Source: Paramecium octaurelia
Lineage: Eukaryota; Ciliophora; Oligohymenophorea; Peniculida; Parameciidae
DNA: 64,000 bases
Direction: 5' to 3'
Assembly: GCA_905182995.1 (NCBI GenBank)
Contig: CAJJDP010000027.1
Coordinates: 432,066 to 496,065 of the forward strand
Part shown: in pieces, positions 56,597 through 64,000 of the stretch
How the letters are laid out: each line of letters starts with the position of its first letter
Position numbering within the stretch: position 1 is the first letter of the stretch
Notes under the pieces: generated by a model
Database searches by the model: none
Seen by the model: only the letters and a program-made list of their open reading frames with translations
Told to the model about the DNA's origin: nothing
Made by a program: the position numbers and the translations under genes

Positions 56597-57765
56597 TCAT
56601 TATCTAAATATACCTCCTTTTTTTAAGGCATTTTCAGCATCTTTGATGGCTAAGAGTTCATTATCATATTATTGAATTAAGGAGTTATGTGAAGCAGTTC
56701 TAAGTAAACATATTAATTCACTCTATACCTTTCAATCCATCTATTTTAAGTTGCAGTGAGATTATCTTCTGCTTCAGTCAAATTAAGTCTTGCATCGTTA
56801 AGAATTGCATTAAGTGCCTTAATTTCACCATCCTTGGTCTCAATTTCAGTTTACAACAAGGGAATCAAGACATCTCTAATTCCAGTTATTTTGGCTTGAA
56901 TTTCTGATAAAATGTCTTATTATAATTTGGATTAGGCATCAAACTGATTTTGTAAAGATGTTTATCCATCGATTAAAGATTGTCTCAATTAATTCATGTA
57001 ATTGATAACCTTGTTGAGATTCTCTTAGTCAACATAGTTATTTTAGGCAATTTAAGTGAGTGCCTTTACTAATGGCTAATAGAAGACTCTCTTGGAGGAA
57101 AGTTATTTGAGGCTATTATTAAATATGAGTAATACTGAGTGTGCATCTTTGATGAGATCTCTTTGATGTTATCTGATTTTTATAACAAGGATGTTTCATC
57201 TTTTACTTCATTTAACAATGCAATAGCTTAATCTAACACTGCAATTGTATCTGCATATTCATTGAATTATCTAGTAAAAGTAGATTTATCTGAGTTGATT
57301 TGTGCTTCCTTTGCATTAAATAATTTGGTAGCATCATAAAGATCTTACTTGGCTTCAGTCAAAAGTTATTACAATCTAGCTCTTTCATCAGTCAAATCCT
57401 TGACATCAACCTCTAATTAGGCAATCTTTCGTATTATAAAACACATAAAACTACCTTATTCTTAAAGTCTGTAATTTAATTTTAGTAGTATTGTACATCT
57501 GCTTAATATTGTTGATATTCTTGCTCATAAAAAGCATTTTCTTCAACCTTTCTTTCTTTAAAAGATTCGGCCAATTCATCTAGAGCAACAAACAATTATT
57601 AAAAATTAAAGTCTTTAGATGCTACTTCTGATAATGCTACAATCACTGATTAGAAGGGATGTACTTGATCACCAACTGTCGATAATATCCCTTAGCTATT
57701 TATCATGATCATTTATACTTGGCAATTGTCAAATACAAGAGAGTCAATGTGATGAATACTTTCAT
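56597..57765 (-). CDS. trichocyst matrix protein (TMP), 353 aa
   Basis: TMPs are the crystalline cargo of trichocysts, the defensive secretory organelles of Paramecium. A signal peptide (MKVFITLTLLYLTIA) precedes two coiled-coil segments of about 150 residues, the family arrangement of a precursor cut into two polypeptides. The typical motif NYMNQLRQSLIDGQTSLQN in the second half matches the conserved TMP region. Introns: 57696-57718, 57426-57454, 57161-57186, 56700-56728. The product is acidic and almost cysteine-free, as expected. Secretory granule location is inferred from the family. Confidence 0.82.
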
Positions 57766-57828
57766 TTTATTAATATTAATCCGTTTTTATGTGTATATAT
57801 TAAACTTGATAAAACAATCATTCAATTA

Positions 57829-58282
57829 TCATACTGATTTCTCGTTTCTGCCCAATGTGATTTCTTAATCATTGATCATAATCAAATTAACCTAGATTAT
57901 ATTATTGCATAAATTACATTTTTCAGATCAGTATAAAACATTCCAATAAAAAATGAATTCATTAAATATAGACTATAAGACAAGGTCGAATATATTTCAC
58001 TGACCATATTGGCTATAAAGTCTTCTGATGCACTTAAACCATCATTTATATTGGGTTCTCCTTGAGCCATTGGCATACCCATGAATAAACTTATGAAATT
58101 TACAGATACAACTAATCATATGATATTCTAGACTTACAGGCAGCGAACAAAAAGCAAATTACAGTAAATAGAGCAGCTTTAATTTACTGACTTAATGAAA
58201 ACTCTTTTGATTAATTAACAATTAGCAAGAATTATGAATTCTACTTATAACACATATAATAACTAGTAAAGAGGAAGTTCAT
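57829..58282 (-). CDS. small membrane or secreted protein, about 133 aa
   Basis: A hydrophobic stretch (IKAALFTVICFLFAAFVSV) is followed by SLFMGMPMAQGEPNINDG and ASEDFIANMVSEIYS, a second hydrophobic piece (LMNSFFIGMFYTDLKN) and a short charged end (DQEITLGRNEKSV). Introns: 58112-58137 and 57892-57917 (26 nt each). Both improve the product and have canonical ends. The start is uncertain. The first ATG overlaps the stop of the upstream gene (ATGA), and another Met lies ten codons inside. No family is recognised. Confidence 0.5.
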
Positions 58283-58849
58283 AATAAAGGAGAAAGTTAA
58301 CAAAATCCTATCTTCAGTATCTAAAGTAATAATAAAATTATATTATAAGAATTTAAGATACAGAGGAAGTTGATTTGGTTTTTTTATTCAATCGGCAGCA
58401 ATGCAAAGGCTAAAAATGCCAAATGAGCTAAAACTCCACTCAAAAAGATCTAAAAGGAAAAAGGTTTTTGAGAGCCATGTCTTGAGCCAAATCTCTTTCT
58501 TCTTGGAATTTATTAATTCGCTTAGTAAACCAAATAATAAATTAGGATGCCCATCAAAGTAATCAATGCATTTCCAATCTAAAATGAGTAATAACAAAGG
58601 GCATACAGTAAATAATTAATTTTTTTAGAATGGTAATTCTAAGAATAAGGGAAAGGTTTATGCCCTTGGATATTGGAATTAACTTAAAATTGCAGCAATG
58701 AGAACAATGAATGATATTGATGAGTACATTGGTGGCAAATAGGTTATTTGCTATTTTAGATTGGTTTAAGTTTCTGCAATTAAATCTCTGTCATTAAGGC
58801 TGACAAATGATTATTGTTCATCCTCCTTTGAGATCTCATTCAAAATCAT
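58279..58849 (-). CDS. multi-pass membrane protein, about 180 aa
   Basis: From MILNEISKEDEQQSF there are hydrophobic segments SISFIVLIAAILSQF, NALITLMGILIYYLV and IFLSGVLAHLAFLAFALLP, with a basic loop PRRKRFGSRHG between the last two. The third and fourth appear only after removing a 28-nt intron (58579-58606, GTATGC..TTTTAG). Without it the frame still reaches a stop but with a less membrane-like product. The C-terminal end after KNQINFL is uncertain. The function is unknown. Confidence 0.55.
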
Positions 58850-58891
58850 CAACAAAAACAAATAAATTATATAATTATTATATTAAAACAA

Positions 58892-59992
58892 TCAAACCTT
58901 ATAACTCTTATTCTAACTCTTAGCATTGCGACTATAGTTTTCTAAATATTGACTATCTAAGGTGAGATTCTTATAACCAATTGAAATATCCAATTTTTTA
59001 CCTTTTAAGGTAGATTCTCTCATTTTAGGTCTACTTTAAATTCCAAATATTTACCTAGAGTTTGGAACAACTTAATATTGATTCAAATTCGGTTCTGGTT
59101 CATCTTATTCGGTTTTAATGCGAATATCTTAGATATTTCTTTTGCCTGTAACTACAATACTATTATTAATGTTGGAATTGATGTTGATGTAGTTGTTGTT
59201 CACCTAAGGTGTTTTTTTATAAAATGTTCCACCTATGCTATAAAATCACAATATGATTACTTTTAACTGTTTGTGTATTTTTGTTAAGTAATTTTCAAGA
59301 TTTATTGAATTTATTTAGATCTATTTTTCTTTTCAGATGAAAGTGTGGGTGTGGCTCTAAATCCAAGATTGGAAGGAGGTTTAGTAATGACGCTTTCTCT
59401 TCCTTGGCTTTAACTAGCTGCATTCAAAGAGAGTTCTGTTGGTTTAGTAATGGAAGTGTTAGATATGTTTGTTCCTCTTAATTTCTGCATTCTAAATTAT
59501 TACAATCATTAACCTGGAGGATTTCAAGTTTGGTGCATAATTGTGTTACTTGGTTTTGATCTATGATTCATCAACAATAAGATCAGTTAATTTCATGAGT
59601 CTCTCATTTAATGCTTTCATAAAATGTGGCTAAGTGGCATCAGTCAATCGATCCAAATTATCGCAATTTAGATTATAGGTAGTAACATCCTTTAGAGATT
59701 ACAAAGATGTATCTGATGAAGATTCATAGTTTTCTTTTGGAAATTTAAAAGTGTGATTTATTTTACAACTCTTATACCTAAGTTGATATTAAATTTGAGA
59801 TTACTTCATTTCTATTTCTAGTTTGAAATCTTCAACTTCAGAATCCTCATCGGGCTAGGTTTTAGTAATTAATTCTAATGGGGCTTGTGGCTTAACAATC
59901 TTTTGATATATTAGATATTTCATGAGATCCTTATCAATATTTTTCGGTTGCTGCAATTATGGACTCTTAGATTTTTTATTTCTGTTGGACAT
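58892..59992 (-). CDS. unknown charged protein, 343 aa, three introns
   Basis: The frame starts MSNRNKKSKSPQLQQP and contains an acidic block (DEDSEVEDFKLEIEM), a helical piece (HFMKALNERLMKLTDLIVDE) and an Asn/Ser-rich C-terminal half ending in YLENYSRNAKSQNKSYKV. Introns: 59492-59513, 59238-59260, 59031-59054. The last is 24 nt with no in-frame TGA, so it could be read through. There are no membrane segments or known domains. It is divergent from the carrier-like gene at 60189. Confidence 0.62.
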
Positions 59993-60188
59993 AATCAAAA
60001 TTAATTATAAAATTAATATACCAAATTGCTTATTAATTACTAATATTTTATGTATTTCTCTCCTACTTTCCTCTCTTCTTTCAAATCGTACTCAATCCTA
60101 GATCCTGAGACAATGGTATGGTGTAATTTATATAATTTGCATATTAACAATAATTTCTGAATAAATATTATTTATTTTAGATATTGAA

Positions 60189-61293
60189 ATGATTAGTGGT
60201 TTATTATACAGTCCAAATTGGACATTCGTCGACAAAATCTTGAGAGACCCTCAATTGGTAGATCTTGAGTATTTTGTTGGAGGTGGTCCAGGACATGATT
60301 GGCTTGCAAAAGTCGTAAGAGTAGAACAATAAAAGTAATGCAAGCCTAAATTTATTTTTATTTAGATTTTTAGGTCCAAGGGCTAAATTTGAGAGATAAT
60401 TTAAGGAAGACCCCAAAACTTGGGAAGTTTTCTCTGACAATTTCTATCGTCTTACTGTCCTAGCTGGAGTTGAAAGATTACTCACTCTTAGATAAGCATA
60501 TGGAGGTTTGAAGACCAGATTTACCTTTGGAGATTCTAACACGTATTGTATTGCTTAATTTATAGAGCTTGCCTTTAATAAATATTCAATCAAGGATTAT
60601 TCAAGGGATATTTTAGAGGAGCATTATTGAATGCCTTCTAATTTTTAACCGTGTGGGCTCATCCATTGGTATACAGCAGAGGCAATGGATATGCTTCTCA
60701 TTATCTATACTCTTCATTGTTTGAATTGATTACTTATCCAATTGATACAATCAAGACTATTATATACTCTGATGTTCAAGGAAGATATAAGGGTGCATTC
60801 GATGTAATTGAATAAGTAATCGATCAAGTAAAGTCTAGGTTTATGCAAGAAATGGATTCAGCCATTTTTATAGAGGAATTGTCTTCAAATTGGCCTTCAA
60901 TGGAACATTAATCTATCATCTCAGAAATGTCTATGAATAAGATTACATTTAATAAGTAATACAGCTTCTTATTATTCTTAGTTGGTATCGACACCTTTAT
61001 TGGCTATTGGTTATGGATTCCTTACAATTAAGACAAGATTGCAATTAGCAAGCACAGATTTGAGTTTCTAACAAACAAATCAAAAGGGAAGAATAGCTGC
61101 TAACCTTTTCGCTTAAAAAACACCCTTCAGCATCTATAGAGGTGTTATTCCATTCTTGTTGTTAACTGACTTCTTCCACTACAAATTATATGCACTTTAT
61201 TCATCCACTGCTCAATCAAGAACTTTGGATGAGTTCCTCAATCAATATAAACATCATATAGGAAGTCCAAAGGATGAAAATTTATGGCAATGA
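60189..61293 (+). CDS. mitochondrial-carrier-family-like protein, 333 aa, four introns
   Basis: The product shows the carrier signature once in clear form (YPIDTIKTIIYSDVQGRYKG, P-x-D-x-x-K) with further hydrophobic helices and short G-x-x-x-G loops (FSHFYRGIVFKLAFNG and FSIYRGVIPFLLLTD). This fits a six-helix inner-membrane carrier with degenerate first and third repeats. The N-terminal 90 residues (SPNWTFVDKILRDPQ) are an unusual extension. Introns: 60335-60365 (31 nt), 60543-60565, 60816-60838, 60956-60981. The substrate is unknown. Confidence 0.75.
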
Positions 61294-61600
61294 TTATGCA
61301 AATAATCAACAAAATGTCAATATAAAATAAAAGTATTTATAACTTGGGTATAATTTTATTCTTATTTTGTCTGTTTTTGTATATTACTTTATATTCTACT
61401 TCTTTTCTAGCACTTTTCTATAACAATATCTAAATGTTTTCATAATAATTAAATGAAAATAAAATATAATGTAAAATCGTTAAGAATTACAATCAAATCC
61501 TATTTTCCAATAGGTTTGTTAATAACTCAACTTTTAGCCTGATTAATTAGAACCATAAGGATTTGAGGAGTTCTACTAAGCAAATTAAAAGAAATACAAT

Positions 61601-63014
61601 ATGGATGAAGAAGGTATAATTCAAATTACATCATAGCTTGGATAGTATTATGGGAAGGACAAGAAGAAAAGAAATAAAATAAGTTAAAACAAGTACTAAA
61701 AATAGTTGAATAAGAAGAAATAAAAGCGGAAGAAGAAAAAAAAAAATCTTATGCTCATTTATTAAATTAGTTAAGTCAGAGTCAATCTACCAAAGTTTAA
61801 CAAAAATAATTGGAAAAATTAAGAGCAGGTAATCTTAAAGATCTCAGATTTTATGTGGAATAATAAATTTCAGAATTAACCAATAAGAAGAGTTTTATCC
61901 CTAGATATAAAGAAATTGATATTTTTTAAGAAAGAAGAAAAATTGAGATGGATTAAGAAAGAGACAAAGTCCTAGAAACCAAAATTTTAAAATTCACTCC
62001 TCCTTTAGAGACAAAAAAGAAAATTGATAGCAATTTAGTTTTTGTAGGGTTGGACAAACTTGCTCCAAGACAGATTAAATTAAGTTCATATGAATTTGAT
62101 GTTGAGAATTACGATCCTGAAGATGATGTGAATTATGAATTAGAATAATAGCTATTAGATCAAATAGAAGAAGAACTTAGGCAAGGAAAAAGAACAGATA
62201 AAAATGTCACAGAAAATGTCAGAAGACCATAAGTAAAGAAGAAAAAAGGAAGCTAAATATAGGAAGTATAAAAAAGAAATTAAGAATAAATGGAAGAAAA
62301 AAGAAATTAGTTAATAGAGAAATAGGAGAAGGAGGATGAAAGAGTAAATTAGAGATAACTTTAGAAGTAGAGAGAATTAAAATAGAAGATTATATCTAAT
62401 TTTATGAGGTAATAGGATAAGAAAGAAAACCAAAATAGAATATAATTAGTTGATGAATTGAACAATGAGTTATTACAAAAAAAAATTGCTGAAAAGAATA
62501 AAAAAGTAGATAAGTTTCAAAAGAATAAATCTAACTATCATAAATAAAAATTTTAAATCAATAGATAATTGGATGATTATGATATGAATTTAAATCAACT
62601 TCTTGAAGATTATCAAGATGGAGTGATATCAGCAAATGCATTAGAACACGCCATCACCGATGTTCCAGTCAAGATATCAGCTTAAAAAGCTTAATCTTAA
62701 AAACCTCAATTATCTCAAAGGAAAAAAGCTCCCAAAGCTTTAAGTTAAAAAAATTAATAAGAATTAGTTGATTTAGAACAAAAACATAACTTAGAATTAA
62801 GAATGGTATTATCTTGATTTATTTTTAGTTAATTGAAAGAGAAGAACTTGCTGAATTAAATAGATAAAAATCAATTAATAATGGTGTCACATAAGAAATA
62901 TTAGAATTGTTTGAAAAATAAAGAGAAGCATCCAAAAAGAGAATCTAAAACACTTTAACAAAATAAAAAATGGAGGTTTAAAATAAATTAAGATTGCATT
63001 CTAAATCTCGTTGA
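61601..63014 (+). CDS. long charged coiled-coil protein, 455 aa
   Basis: Two introns (61614-61636, 62806-62828, 23 nt each) join MDEEAWIVLWEGQEEKK to a Lys/Glu/Gln-rich coil and a C-terminal helix (REELAELNRQKSINNG). The best landmarks are KSFIPRYKEIDIFQERRKIE followed by LETKILKFTPPLETKKKID, a pattern seen in ciliary or centriolar coiled-coil proteins. That assignment is only a guess. There is no membrane segment. Confidence 0.65.
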
Positions 63015-63468
63015 GATCAAATGATTTTACACTATATATTATTCATTTTTGAAACAAGAAATAAATACACTGGTCTAAATTCTAATCATAAGCTTTTCCC
63101 AATCAATATTCAAATAAACATATTAGCAATATATTTTTAAATATAATATAAATTTATTAATTAAATTAAGAAGAACTTATTTAAGTTATGTAAATATTTA
63201 CAAAAAAATATCATTTGCATAAGATTGATTGACACTTAAATGCAATCTAAACAATAATATAATGAAAAAATTAAGTCTATGAATAAATAAAACCCTTTAT
63301 AAATTGGTGTTTCGTTTAGTTTAATATGATAATGTGTTATAGATATCATATTTCTAACTTAATGAGTTTTAATAGGGAGAATTTATCGATTTATATTTTA
63401 GTAAATAAACAATATCTATTTTGATTATCATCTTTCAATAATAAAGATAATTGTATTTATTTCTACAT
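63015..63468. other. AT-rich spacer
   Basis: It holds the 5' region of the following gene. Nothing else is recognised. Confidence 0.45.
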
Positions 63469-64000
63469 ATGGATAGTCACACTAATTTGAGACCAAAGAT
63501 ATTTATACAAATACAAAATGACTTTAAGAAATAGTTTTATTCAGATGATGACGCTGACGTAACTCCAAAACGACCTCTAATTACCAAACCCTCAAAATTT
63601 TCAAAAGGCGAAGGATAACAATTTTAGACTGATGATTCTGATAATACACCTCAGAAATAAACATCCCCAAGTTCACCTAAAGGATAAAATAAATTATCAA
63701 AATTTAAATAGAAGGAAAGTCATATAGAAAAAGATTCTGATATTTAATTTGACTCCAATGAGGAAGACAAGAAAGAATAACCTTAAATTATTTAAAACAA
63801 TCAAAAAACTGAACCTGAATATGATATTTAGTAGATGTCACGTTAAATGGAATAAAAATATCAAAATCCGAAACCTGCATTTTAACATCCACCAATTTAG
63901 AAGTCTAATTCCTCAAAATCAGTTATGATAAAGCATATTAATATCAAAGAGCACCCGTTTGGACATTTGGTTTATGGCAAAAACATTAACTAAAGTGACT
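63469..64000 (+). CDS. incomplete gene, at least 177 aa, runs off the window
   Basis: The frame opens at MDSHTNLRPKIFIQIQND and stays open to the window edge with no intron. The residues are Asp/Ser/Lys-rich with repeated acidic patches (SDDDADVTP, TDDSDNTPQ, DSNEEDKKEQ). The part seen looks disordered. The last residues (MIKHINIKEHPFGHLVYG) may begin a folded domain, possibly in the next part of the chromosome. Confidence 0.6.

Noticed and set aside
57882-58082. A 66-aa frame beginning MGMPMAQGEPN as a separate gene
   Set aside because: Upstream and downstream canonical introns extend it into a longer product with a hydrophobic N-terminus, so it is treated as internal exon sequence.
58388-58579. 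An unspliced reading MLLLILDWKCIDYF...
   Set aside because: A canonical 28-nt intron directly before it shifts the frame and yields better transmembrane helices and a basic loop.

Overview
The window looks like macronuclear DNA of a ciliate of the genus Paramecium. Long conserved proteins read through TAA and TAG as glutamine and end only at TGA. The DNA is very AT-rich and packed with genes on both strands. About 85 introns can be inferred, almost all 19-32 nt long, usually beginning GTA and ending TAG or AAG, and each restores the reading frame of a conserved protein. A trichocyst matrix protein and a giant cysteine-periodic protein of the Paramecium surface-antigen type also fit. Gene models were built by hand translation with this code and splicing rule. 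For every spliced gene the summed exons are an exact multiple of three.

Layout. 0.15-0.7 kb (-): small unknown gene. 1.84-10.0 kb (+): 2708-residue secreted cysteine-rich protein. 10.2-11.2 kb (+): unknown protein, then tRNA-Ser(UGA). 11.5-18.3 kb (+): 2201-residue BEACH-WD40 protein. 18.4-21.8 kb (+): formin. 22.3-25.4 kb (+): membrane, coiled-coil and GAF protein. 25.6-26.8 kb (-): membrane-anchored papain-family protease. 26.8-27.9 kb (-): CK2-alpha-like kinase with a signal peptide. 28.0-28.3 kb (-): RBX1 pseudogene. 28.3-29.4 kb (+): GSK3-type kinase. 29.5-31.1 kb (+): LigT-like and GNAT proteins. 31.2-33.2 kb (+): multi-pass membrane protein. 34.2-34.9 kb (+): ribosomal protein eL6. 35.5-36.5 kb (-): very divergent tubulin. 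36.6-37.2 kb (+): ribosomal protein eL27. 38.0-39.5 kb: CCCH zinc-finger protein (+) facing adenylate kinase 6 (-), then tRNA-Val(CAC). 39.9-43.3 kb (+): PARP-zinc-finger/PADR1 protein and two unknown genes. 43.4-45.6 kb (+): phosphatidylinositol 4-kinase. 45.8 kb: perfect 33-bp inverted repeat. 46.2-47.2 kb: V-ATPase subunit c (+) facing an H3 variant (-), then tRNA-Ala(AGC). 47.9-50.7 kb (+): Alba protein, small membrane protein, doublecortin-like kinase. 50.7-53.9 kb (-): class I histone deacetylase and a pseudokinase. 54.2-55.6 kb (+): WDR74/Nsa1-like protein. 55.8-60.0 kb (-): coiled-coil protein, trichocyst matrix protein, two small membrane proteins and a charged protein. 60.2-63.0 kb (+): mitochondrial-carrier-like protein and a coiled-coil protein. 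63.5 kb to the edge (+): incomplete gene.

The genes do not form one pathway. They are an ordinary housekeeping mixture: signalling kinases, chromatin, ribosome production, cytoskeleton and membrane traffic. Distances between genes are short, from zero to a few hundred bases. No mobile element, retroelement, viral remnant, CRISPR array or telomeric repeat was recognised.
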